A stretch of DNA of 64,000 nucleotides from CAZZBM01 sp964652255 (GTDB lineage Bacteria; Bdellovibrionota; Bacteriovoracia; Bacteriovoracales; CAZZBM01), in the NCBI GenBank assembly GCA_964652255.1, contig CAZZBM010000002.1:1-64000 (forward strand). The letters are read 5' to 3'. Positions 34,037-41,227 of this stretch are shown here, piece after piece; within the stretch, counting starts at the first letter, position 1; each line of letters opens with the position of its first letter. Below the pieces are notes generated by a model. That model saw only the letters and a list, made by a program, of their open reading frames with translations. It made no database searches and had not been told where the DNA came from. Both the position numbers and the translations under genes were made by a program.

Positions 34037-35038
34037 TTAAATCAGTCTTTTTTTAACTTCTAGAAGTCTTTTTTGAAAAAAAAGAAGATCTTTTTGAGTT
34101 AAAAAAGGCGAGGGAGAGAGTCTTAGAAGTGGCTTTTTAAGATTAAAGCTTTTTAAAAAAAGACTTTGATCCTCGCCTAGAGAACAAGCTTGACCTAGAC
34201 TTAAGCTTAAACCTGCTTGATCAAAATACATAAATAATTTTTCTGAAGAAAAATTGTTAAAAAAAAAAGAAAGAATTCCTGGACAAGAATGAGTATAGCC
34301 TAAAAAAGGAAAAATAATGTCTTCTTCAAAAACATTTGTTAAAATTTTGATGATTTTATTTTTTAATTCTAAAGATTTTTCCCAAGAAAATTTTTCATGA
34401 AATTTTTTCAATCCTTCTAAGCTTTGTGCCAAAGAATTTAAATCTAATGTTCCACCCCTGAGTTTTTTTTGTTGTGTTCCTAGAAACAGAGGTTGAAAGT
34501 GATTTTTTTTTACAAAAGTCCAACCCAAATGAGAGCCACCAAATTTATGAGCGGAAAAAGTAAAACTAGTAAAAAAATGAGGTAATTTATAAGAGGGATA
34601 TTTTCCTATAAGTTGAGCACAATCAGCATGGAGATCTTTAGAATATTTTTTTGCTTCTTCCCAAGGAAGATAAATTCCTAGTTCACTTGGAACGGGAGTG
34701 AAAAAAAAATGATCTACAATTTTTTTTGGCTTTGTTTTAAGATCAAAAAATTGTGCCTTAGGGGAAAGAGTTAAGCATTTATGAGCGAAGGTATGAGTAT
34801 AAAATTTTTTTAAAGGAGTATAAAGACTTTGAAGTCCCTCTGTAGCTCCTGAATGAAAAATAAGATCGTAATCTTTAGGAGAAAGAGAAAAAAAATTATA
34901 AAGAAATTCACTGGTTTGAAAATAAAATTTTTGAGCCTGACGACCTTCAAAGTGAAGAGAAGAAGGATTTAGAAAATGATAATTTTTTTTATATAAAGAA
35001 GGAAAGGTTGCTGCACAGTCTAAATATAGTCTTTTCAA
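34037..35038 (-). CDS. Cysteine desulfurase, IscS/NifS type
   Basis: 333 residues, shorter than IscS (~400). Class V PLP enzyme: N-terminal YLDCAAT, FHSGATEGLQSL (about 61-72), the PLP lysine in FSAHKFGG (about 163-170) and the active-site Cys in SLGQACSLGE (about 276-285). A second sulfur donor besides SufS at 60 kb. The start is TTG on the Rrf2 stop (TTGA), so the pair is co-translated. It may serve Fe-S assembly or tRNA thiolation. Confidence 0.85.
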   Translation of the reverse strand: MKRLYLDCAATFPSLYKKNYHFLNPSSLHFEGRQAQKFYFQTSEFLYNFFSLSPKDYDLIFHSGATEGLQSLYTPLKKFYTHTFAHKCLTLSPKAQFFDLKTKPKKIVDHFFFTPVPSELGIYLPWEEAKKYSKDLHADCAQLIGKYPSYKLPHFFTSFTFSAHKFGGSHLGWTFVKKNHFQPLFLGTQQKKLRGGTLDLNSLAQSLEGLKKFHEKFSWEKSLELKNKIIKILTNVFEEDIIFPFLGYTHSCPGILSFFFNNFSSEKLFMYFDQAGLSLSLGQACSLGEDQSLFLKSFNLKKPLLRLSPSPFLTQKDLLFFQKRLLEVKKRLI

Positions 35039-35469
35039 GGGTTGATTCTATGAGATTGAATAGGTTCTAGTAAATGACTTAATAATGTTTTTTGAAAATA
35101 ATCTTTATTTAAATAATCAAGTTTTTGAAAAAAAGTTTTAGTAATTTTGTATTCTTTTGTTAAAAGTTTTTCATCATCAGCTAGTTTTTTTTCGATTCCA
35201 GGAAGAAGATTTTCTCCTACGCTTTCTAAGATTTCTTTTATGGAAATTTCCTTAGGGCTTTTACCTAAAATATAACCACCACCAGGGCCACGAACTGATT
35301 TTACAAGACCAGCAATTCTTAAACGTCTAAAGAGTTGTTCGAGATAAAATAAGCTAATATTTTGACGTTCTGAAATATCATAAAGTTTCACAGGATTTTC
35401 TTCGTTGCTGTAAAGAGCTAGGTCTAAAATAGATCTTAGAACGTAGTGAGACTTTAGAGTTAGTTTCAT
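35035..35469 (-). CDS. Rrf2-family regulator without cysteines
   Basis: 144 residues. A winged helix-turn-helix of Rrf2/IscR type: SHYVLRSILDLAL, ISERQNISLFYLEQLFRRLRIAGLV and the wing SVRGPGGGYILGK. IscR-type members bind Fe-S through three Cys at about 92-106; this protein has no Cys at all, so cluster sensing by that mechanism is excluded. It is co-translated with the cysteine desulfurase. A promoter-like element with a partial dyad lies upstream, suggesting autoregulation. Confidence 0.88.
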   Translation of the reverse strand: MKLTLKSHYVLRSILDLALYSNEENPVKLYDISERQNISLFYLEQLFRRLRIAGLVKSVRGPGGGYILGKSPKEISIKEILESVGENLLPGIEKKLADDEKLLTKEYKITKTFFQKLDYLNKDYFQKTLLSHLLEPIQSHRINP

Positions 35470-35478
35470 ATAGATTTT

Positions 35479-35507
35479 AATATCGTTCAGTTAACAAGAT
35501 TAGTCAA
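35479..35507 (-). promoter_or_regulatory. Candidate promoter of the rrf2-desulfurase pair
   Basis: Minus strand TTGACT, 17-nt spacer, GATATT, then 9 nt to the rrf2 ATG. GTTGAC and GTTAAC inside form an imperfect dyad that could be an operator. It overlaps the tsaE stop codon. Confidence 0.4.
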
Positions 35508-35889
35508 CTTTGTAAAAAGAATAAAGTCTTTCTCGTGAAACTTTCATTAAATATTGAGGCATATTAGGAAAGTTTTCTTTAAAAAAATCTTTATAAGATA
35601 AACCCCATTCTATAAATAAACTTTTACTAGGCATCTCTTCAAATCCAAAAGAAGACAGCTCGTGGATATTTTTCAAACGATAAAGATCTAAATGGTAAAA
35701 AGAATGATGTTCATGACAAAGATCATAACTAGGGCTTTGAACTTCAGAGTGTAAATGTTTAAGAAGGGTTGTTTTCCCAGCCCCTAAAGGTCCTTCTAGA
35801 AAACAAATAAATAAATGTGGAAGATTCATTTTTTTTAAGCATTCTTTTAAGTTGTTTTCTTCAAAATGTTCTTCCCATAAAAGATTCAT
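35500..35889 (-). CDS. tsaE: tRNA t6A-synthesis ATPase TsaE
   Basis: 129 residues. P-loop GPLGAGKTT at about 34-42, then the family block SPSYDLCHEH followed by FYHLDLYRL (about 64-72), and FIEWG near 92. TsaE works with TsaB and TsaD to make threonylcarbamoyladenosine at tRNA position 37. It overlaps the upstream gene by 4 nt (ATGA). Confidence 0.9.
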   Translation of the reverse strand: MNLLWEEHFEENNLKECLKKMNLPHLFICFLEGPLGAGKTTLLKHLHSEVQSPSYDLCHEHHSFYHLDLYRLKNIHELSSFGFEEMPSKSLFIEWGLSYKDFFKENFPNMPQYLMKVSRERLYSFYKVD

Positions 35890-36794
35890 GAAGCTTTATC
35901 TATCATAAGAGAAAGATTTTTGTCATGCAGATCTTTTAAAGCAAGATTTTCTTGATGAAGAAAAAAAATAAAAGATTCTAGATCAAAAGGACTAGTTTTG
36001 AGAATAAAAGCTAAATCAAGTGGTCTTTTTTCCAAGGAACTTAGAGAAGGAAAGTTAAGCTTATTAGAGTGAAGATAAATATTTTCTTCAGGTGAATAAT
36101 CCAAGGACACATCTAAAAGAAGTGTAGGGTGATCCATTTTTGTGTTAAATTTTTTTTCGATGCTATGTTTCTCTTGATAAAAAAATCTTTGAAAACTCAA
36201 AGAGACCTCTTCTTTTGAGCCTGAAATTTTTTTAGGAAAAGATCTTTTTTCTAAAAAAAATATTATGTTTAAAAAAGGAATAGCTTCTTGAAAATCATTT
36301 TTTGAACTAATTCCTAAGTAAGGAATGCCATCTTTTTTAATACAATAAAAAAAACGACTATTTTTTTTAAATAAATGATTAGAGGTATAAAATTCTAAAG
36401 GAAGTTTTTCTTTAGAAAAGGTAAAAAAACTAAGTGAAAATTCTTTGAAAATTTTTTTTTTTACTTTTTCTTGATCTAAAAAATGAATTTTTTGAATTTC
36501 ATCCATGAAGTTTCTTTGATAATTTTTTTGAATAAGATTTTTATAGCTTAAGGATTCAAGATATATTTTATACAAAGGTAAAGAACAGGAATAGGTTGCT
36601 TCTAAATAATAAGAAGAATCTTTTTGATAAGAAATTAAAACTTTATAATGAATAAAAAATTTTTTTTGATTCCATAAAATAGAAAGATCATTTTCAGGAT
36701 TTTCTTCAAAATAACCTTTTAAATAATAACGATCAAAATAAAGAAGATACCCCTTTAAAGGTTTTGATTTTTTCAAAAAAAGAAAATCTTCCAT
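35886..36794 (-). CDS. Hypothetical protein, coupled to tsaE
   Basis: 302 residues, cytoplasmic by composition (no signal or membrane segment), rich in Phe, Lys, Leu and Tyr. No recognised domain. The N-terminal ~100 residues look beta-rich. Co-translated with tsaE through an ATGA overlap, so it may share a promoter but not necessarily a role. Its start faces the metalloprotease gene promoter; on its own strand TCCGAAAA lies 8 nt before the ATG. Confidence 0.65.
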   Translation of the reverse strand: MEDFLFLKKSKPLKGYLLYFDRYYLKGYFEENPENDLSILWNQKKFFIHYKVLISYQKDSSYYLEATYSCSLPLYKIYLESLSYKNLIQKNYQRNFMDEIQKIHFLDQEKVKKKIFKEFSLSFFTFSKEKLPLEFYTSNHLFKKNSRFFYCIKKDGIPYLGISSKNDFQEAIPFLNIIFFLEKRSFPKKISGSKEEVSLSFQRFFYQEKHSIEKKFNTKMDHPTLLLDVSLDYSPEENIYLHSNKLNFPSLSSLEKRPLDLAFILKTSPFDLESFIFFLHQENLALKDLHDKNLSLMIDKAS

Positions 36795-36795
36795 T

Positions 36796-36823
36796 TGAAG
36801 TCTTTTCGGATTTTTTTCGATAA
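36796..36823 (+). promoter_or_regulatory. Sigma-28-like promoter P1, leaderless spacing
   Basis: TGAA (36796-36799), 16-nt spacer, TTCGATAA (36816-36823), then 7 nt to the ATG at 36831. It resembles the sigma-28 consensus TAAA-N15-GCCGATAA with one extra spacer base. A dyad ATAAAA-A-TTTTAT (36820-36832) spans the start. Confidence 0.5.
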
Positions 36824-36830
36824 AAATTTT

Positions 36831-37619
36831 ATGACTAAAAACATTTTATTGTTCATGGTGCTTTTTTCTTGTGGTGGTGGTGGTGGTGGTGGGTCAAGTG
36901 CCTCCTTTGATTTTGATCAGTCTAACAGTCCCAAGTCTTGGAATCAAAGTGTTCTTCCCTTAACCTTTTCTTTTGCAAATAATTTTGAGGGTCTTTTTGG
37001 AGATATGACTTTTACGGTTTCAGTGATTGAAGCTGCTTGGAAGACAAGAGTACCTAATCAGAATCCTATTATTTATTATAATGCTAGTACTAAAATTCAT
37101 CCTAACTCTAATAATAAAAGTGATTATTATTCAACTCCACCACAATCTATAGGTATTTATTCTCTTAATAACACTCAGTGGACAGCCATGAACATGCCTC
37201 CTAGCGCTCTAGCTGTAACTATCTATACTTTAAGTTCAACAACAGGTTATATGACTAAAGCTGCTATTTTATTAAATAATGGCTCTGGTTATCAATTCTC
37301 TTCTATTCCAGAAATTGCTTTAATGAATCATTATGATTTACCAACCATTCTTACTCATGAGATAGGACATATTTTAGGACTTTCTCATATAGGGAGTGCT
37401 TTAGATCCTAATAATGAAAATATTATGAAAGCAGCCCTTGGACCTGGAGAAACTCGTCGTACGGCTCAGTCAGAAGAAATTCAGGCTTTAATCAACCTTT
37501 ATCCTTCTACTTTGACAGTTGAAGAAGAAGAAAAAAAAGAAGAAAAAGAAGAAGAGGATGAGGAGGTAGAAGGTTGGATTGCTTTAATGCCTGATGGAAC
37601 TTGTTTGCATTTCCATTAA
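36831..37619 (+). CDS. Matrixin-like metalloprotease lipoprotein 1
   Basis: 262 residues from the ATG at 36831, chosen because it gives a clean signal MTKNILLFMVLFSC. The next seven residues are Gly encoded by a GGT repeat. The metzincin zinc site HEIGHILGLSH lies near 176-186 with a following ENIMKAAL Met-turn. After the catalytic domain comes a strongly acidic Glu-rich tail (about 228-243) and a short terminal domain with one Cys and His residues (TCLHFH). Predicted to be anchored in the outer membrane. First of three tandem genes. Confidence 0.85.
   Translation: MTKNILLFMVLFSCGGGGGGGSSASFDFDQSNSPKSWNQSVLPLTFSFANNFEGLFGDMTFTVSVIEAAWKTRVPNQNPIIYYNASTKIHPNSNNKSDYYSTPPQSIGIYSLNNTQWTAMNMPPSALAVTIYTLSSTTGYMTKAAILLNNGSGYQFSSIPEIALMNHYDLPTILTHEIGHILGLSHIGSALDPNNENIMKAALGPGETRRTAQSEEIQALINLYPSTLTVEEEEKKEEKEEEDEEVEGWIALMPDGTCLHFH
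36873..36893. repeat. GGT trinucleotide repeat coding poly-Gly
   Basis: Six GGT plus one GGG codons directly after the lipidation Cys codon. In-frame repeat changes would alter only the length of the Gly linker. Confidence 0.8.
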
Positions 37620-37642
37620 GTATTTTAATAACAGACCGAAAT
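37616..37642 (+). promoter_or_regulatory. Sigma-28-like promoter P2, leaderless spacing
   Basis: TTAA (37616-37619), 15-nt spacer, ACCGAAAT (37635-37642), 8 nt to the ATG at 37651. A 9-bp perfect inverted repeat (37628-37636 / 37644-37652, loop cgaaata) covers the -10 region and the first two bases of the ATG. Confidence 0.5.
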
Positions 37643-37650
37643 AGTCTGTT

Positions 37651-38382
37651 ATGAAATTTTTTTTAGTTTTTTTACTTTATTCTTGTGGAAACCATTCTTC
37701 GCTAACTTCTCATCCCAAGATCTTTTTAGAAAAAGCTGAAGAATTAAAATCAAACTATATTATAAGACTTAAAAAAGAAAATTTACCTATCAAAATAAAA
37801 TTTTCTGAGAGTTTTTCAGAAGAAGAAAAAGTTTTTCTCATAGAAAAATCAAAGCAATGGAGTCGAGGTTTTAATTATAAACATGAAATTTTTATTTTTG
37901 ATGAAGAAATATTACCAGATAAACATATAGAGCAATTGAAAGATTATTTGTTAGAAAAAGAAGATCCTAGTATTAAAATTTATAAGGTAGATAAATGGTT
38001 AAGTTTTGGATTAGGAATTGGTAAATTAGGTGTTACTTTTTATGACGTTATAGAAAAAATACAAGAACATGAATATGTTTTTGAGCAGGCTGTTATTTTA
38101 ATCAACACAGAAAAAAACATTTGGAATGAAGGATACGATTTTACTTCTACTTTTTTACATGAAATAGGTCATGCATTGGGATTACAGCATAGTAAAAATA
38201 AAAAAGCTGTCATGTATCCTACTTTAGAAAGAAATGAATCTAAACACAAATTGCATAACGAAGATTATTTGAAGTTAAATGAACTTTATGCAAATTATTT
38301 TTTAGATTATTGGACAAGAGATTTTACGACTGAAAATTATCTACTTGAAGATAAAATTTTTTATAGGTATTTATGTCATTAA
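37651..38382 (+). CDS. Matrixin-like metalloprotease lipoprotein 2
   Basis: 243 residues. Signal MKFFLVFLLYSC (Cys 12). A propeptide-like region precedes the zinc motif HEIGHALGLQH at 170-180, with Met-turn VMYPTL shortly after. The segment GKLGVTFYDV (about 124-133) is shared with paralogue 3. Overlaps the third gene by 10 nt. Confidence 0.87.
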   Translation: MKFFLVFLLYSCGNHSSLTSHPKIFLEKAEELKSNYIIRLKKENLPIKIKFSESFSEEEKVFLIEKSKQWSRGFNYKHEIFIFDEEILPDKHIEQLKDYLLEKEDPSIKIYKVDKWLSFGLGIGKLGVTFYDVIEKIQEHEYVFEQAVILINTEKNIWNEGYDFTSTFLHEIGHALGLQHSKNKKAVMYPTLERNESKHKLHNEDYLKLNELYANYFLDYWTRDFTTENYLLEDKIFYRYLCH

Positions 38383-39173
38383 AAATAATTTTACTTTTTC
38401 TCTTCTCTTGTGCTGTTCCTAAAACCTCTAGTGAAAATCAATCTATTTTTTCACCCTCTACTTCTGAGGAATTAGTTGAACAAGGACCTTTAAGACGTTG
38501 GCAAAATTATCCCATCATTTATCAATTTAGTTCAGATTTCACTTCCCAAGAAAAAAATACATTAACACAAGAGATGATCAACTGGAATAAAGATGTTGAA
38601 TTAGTCCAAGTTGAAAATAGTTTTTTTAATAAAATTAATCCTGTAATTTATGATTCATTTCAGCAAAATATAAGTCAATTTTATTCCTCTAATGATACTA
38701 TCCCTGTTCATAAAATAAATCACTGGGAAAATTTTGGCTTTGATCCTCAAGCTATTGGAGTTACTTTCTATACTTTTACTATTAAAAATAAAAATACCTC
38801 TGAAGAATATCATCTGTTAAAAAAAGCTTTTATTCTTATTAATTATAGTAAAAATAATATTTCTTTAAATAAACAAGAAGGATATTTTCATCTTCCCTCT
38901 ATCCTTGTTCATGAAGTTGGTCATAGTTTGGGACTTAGACATTTTAAAACAAGTGAACATGTGATGTTTTTTCTTTTATTAAAAAATCAAGAAAAAATAT
39001 CTCCTTCAGAAGAAGAATCTCTTTTTTTAAAACAGTTGTATGAACAAAACATTGCTTTTAAAAGTATCGAGGAAGATGAAGAAGAGTTTATTTCTTGGGA
39101 TTATATTTTTCCAAAAGGTTGTTCTATAAATCACATTGATAAACAGATCTTGGAAATAAAGACACTTCCCTAA
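38373..39173 (+). CDS. Matrixin-like metalloprotease lipoprotein 3
   Basis: 266 residues. Signal MSLKIILLFLFSC (Cys 13). Zinc site HEVGHSLGLRH at 180-190 followed by HVMFFLL as Met-turn. AIGVTFYTF (about 127-135) matches paralogue 2. C-terminal ~50 residues are acidic and contain one Cys. Its last 50 nt overlap the 3' end of the convergent asnS gene. Confidence 0.85.
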   Translation: MSLKIILLFLFSCAVPKTSSENQSIFSPSTSEELVEQGPLRRWQNYPIIYQFSSDFTSQEKNTLTQEMINWNKDVELVQVENSFFNKINPVIYDSFQQNISQFYSSNDTIPVHKINHWENFGFDPQAIGVTFYTFTIKNKNTSEEYHLLKKAFILINYSKNNISLNKQEGYFHLPSILVHEVGHSLGLRHFKTSEHVMFFLLLKNQEKISPSEEESLFLKQLYEQNIAFKSIEEDEEEFISWDYIFPKGCSINHIDKQILEIKTLP

Positions 39174-40668
39174 TATTACCCAGTTGTGTAATCCACAAAA
39201 GAAGTCTTTCAAAACCTAAACCAAAACCTCCATGGTGAATTCCACCATAACGTCTTAAATCTAAATACCAATCATAATCTTCCTTTTTCATTTTTAATTC
39301 CTGAATTCTTCTTAAAAGCTTCTCATAATTATCTTCCCTCATAGATCCACCAATGAGTTCTCCAACTCCTGGAACAAGTAAATCAAAACACTGTACAGTT
39401 TTATCTTCTTGCTTCATATAAAAAGCTTTTAAATCTTTTGGATAATTAATAATAGCTAGAGGTCCCATTTGATAAGACTCTACTAGAAAACGTTCATGTT
39501 CTGTTTTTAAATCCATTCCCCAAAAAATATTTTTTTCTTCAAATTGATTCTTATGTTCAGTGAGAATAGTAATAGCCTCACCATAAGAAAGAGTTTTTAA
39601 AGTTGATTTAGAAAATTCTTGCAAAGGACTTCTCAAATCTTTTTCTAAGATTTTTTCTAAAATAACTAAATCCTGTTGAGCTTCCTGTAAAATTCTTTGA
39701 ACTAAATAAAAAACATAAGACCAAGCGAGATGAAGTAGTTCTTCAAATTGAATAAAAGCAACCTCTGGTTCAATCATCCAAAATTCAGCTAAATGCCTTG
39801 TTGTTTGAGAGTTTTCTGCTCTAAAAGTTGGTCCAAAGGTATAAACTTTTTTATGAGATAAAGCTAAAGCTTCTGCTTGAAGTTGACCCGTGACTGTTAA
39901 ATAAACAGTTTTATTAAAAAAAGACTCTTTTTTTAATTGCTCTACTTTAAAAAGCTCGCCTCCTCCTTCACAATCCAAGCCAGTTAAAATAGGTGTGTGG
40001 ATATAAAAAAAATCTCTTTTTTGAAAAAAATCATGAGTTGCAATACTGAGAAGATTTCTGAGCTTTAAAACAATTCCTAAACTTTGAGTTCTTGTCCTTA
40101 AATGCAGTAAACTTCTAAGATGTTCATAAGAGGTTGCTTTTTTTTGTAAAGGGTAAGATTCATCTGGGACTTGATGATAAAGGATAGATTCTAAAGATAA
40201 TTCTTTTTCTTTAGGTCCAAGTTGAACTCTTCCCACCAAAGATAAACTAGATCCTAAGATTAAATTTTGTACTAAATTAAGATCTTCAGTAAAGACTTGA
40301 ATCTCACCTGTCCCATCATATAAAGATAAAAAGGCAAATTTTTTTGAACGACGAATATTTCTGAGCCAACCATCAAGTTGGACTGGCTCTCCCTCTTTGA
40401 TTTTAAAAAAATCCTTAAAAGAAGGATTTCTAAAAGGTCTTTCCTGAAAAGATCTTCCTTCTAAAAGAGAAACAATCTTACTTAAAGAATCTTTTTTTTT
40501 ATCAAAGTAATAATGAAAACCCTCCTGTAAAGAATTACCTAAAAAGATCTTTAAGGAAAAAAATTCAGAAGAAAGACTTTTTCCTATAAAAACATCAAAA
40601 CCTAATTCAAAGCCTAGAGCTAAAAGCCTCTTTTCTAATTCTTGATCTTCACACTGAAATTTCAACAT
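39124..40668 (-). CDS. asnS: Asparaginyl-tRNA synthetase
   Basis: 514 residues from the ATG at 40668; an in-frame TTG at 40683 would add five. An N-terminal extension of about 75 residues of unknown role precedes the OB-fold anticodon-binding domain (VQLDGWLRNIRRSKKFAF). The class II catalytic core has AEFWMIEPE, GELIGGSMRE and the motif 3 block GGFGLGFERLLLW. The last residues (SVYQCDL) differ from the usual PFPRTPG-type end. AsnS rather than AspS is favoured by these motifs. Confidence 0.9.
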   Translation of the reverse strand: MLKFQCEDQELEKRLLALGFELGFDVFIGKSLSSEFFSLKIFLGNSLQEGFHYYFDKKKDSLSKIVSLLEGRSFQERPFRNPSFKDFFKIKEGEPVQLDGWLRNIRRSKKFAFLSLYDGTGEIQVFTEDLNLVQNLILGSSLSLVGRVQLGPKEKELSLESILYHQVPDESYPLQKKATSYEHLRSLLHLRTRTQSLGIVLKLRNLLSIATHDFFQKRDFFYIHTPILTGLDCEGGGELFKVEQLKKESFFNKTVYLTVTGQLQAEALALSHKKVYTFGPTFRAENSQTTRHLAEFWMIEPEVAFIQFEELLHLAWSYVFYLVQRILQEAQQDLVILEKILEKDLRSPLQEFSKSTLKTLSYGEAITILTEHKNQFEEKNIFWGMDLKTEHERFLVESYQMGPLAIINYPKDLKAFYMKQEDKTVQCFDLLVPGVGELIGGSMREDNYEKLLRRIQELKMKKEDYDWYLDLRRYGGIHHGGFGLGFERLLLWITQLGNIREVSLFPRSVYQCDL

Positions 40669-40708
40669 GACCTTTTTTATCAAAAAAAAAGCCCTTTTTC
40701 CATGAAAT

Positions 40709-40735
40709 TAAAGTCAAAAAGTTTTTTTTCGATAA
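40709..40735 (+). promoter_or_regulatory. Sigma-28-like promoter P3, leaderless spacing
   Basis: TAAA (40709-40712), exactly 15 nt, TTCGATAA (40728-40735), then 6 nt to the ATG at 40742. A perfect 12-nt palindrome ATAAGATCTTAT (40732-40743) ends in the ATG. Confidence 0.65.
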
Positions 40736-40741
40736 GATCTT

Positions 40742-41227
40742 ATGGTTTTAATTTTCTTAACCCTTGCTCAAGACGTTCTTTCTGGAGTGAACCCAGAAGA
40801 TGTTAATGGTATTGTTGCAGGTTCTCCTGCTCCTGTTCAAGAAGGAGAAGAAGCTATCCAAGCTGTTCCTCTTGATATTCCCAATCAACCTGAAGTTCCT
40901 CAAGAAGATAATCCTATAACTTCAGCAGTTGATCCAGACTTTAATCCACCTTCCCAACAAGTTAGAGGGATTAGTACTACTAAATCATTAAGTAACCATT
41001 ATGAGAAAAATCCTAATTTACACTTGGAACATAGGATCAAAAAGAAAAGAAAGAAGAAATTAACTCAAAGCAAAAGAGAAAAAAAATTAAACCTAGCCAA
41101 AAATAAAAAATCTTCTTCAAAAAAGAAATTAGTCAAAACAAGACCAAAAAAGAAACAAAGAGAACAAACAGTTATTGTAAAAGCTAAAAATAAAGCAAAA
41201 AAAAGAAGACCTGCTAATGAAAAATAA
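40742..41227 (+). CDS. Secreted protein with Lys-rich C-terminus
   Basis: 161 residues. MVLIFLTLAQ is a very short signal, probably cleaved after Ala 9. Residues about 11-80 are acidic and Pro-rich (NPED, EGEEA, PEVPQED). Residues about 95-161 are extremely Lys/Arg-rich (runs such as KKKRKKK), as in histone-like or polyanion-binding tails. No folded domain is recognised. It may bind nucleic acid, LPS or peptidoglycan outside the membrane. Its last 14 nt overlap the convergent giant lipoprotein gene. Confidence 0.65.
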   Translation: MVLIFLTLAQDVLSGVNPEDVNGIVAGSPAPVQEGEEAIQAVPLDIPNQPEVPQEDNPITSAVDPDFNPPSQQVRGISTTKSLSNHYEKNPNLHLEHRIKKKRKKKLTQSKREKKLNLAKNKKSSSKKKLVKTRPKKKQREQTVIVKAKNKAKKRRPANEK

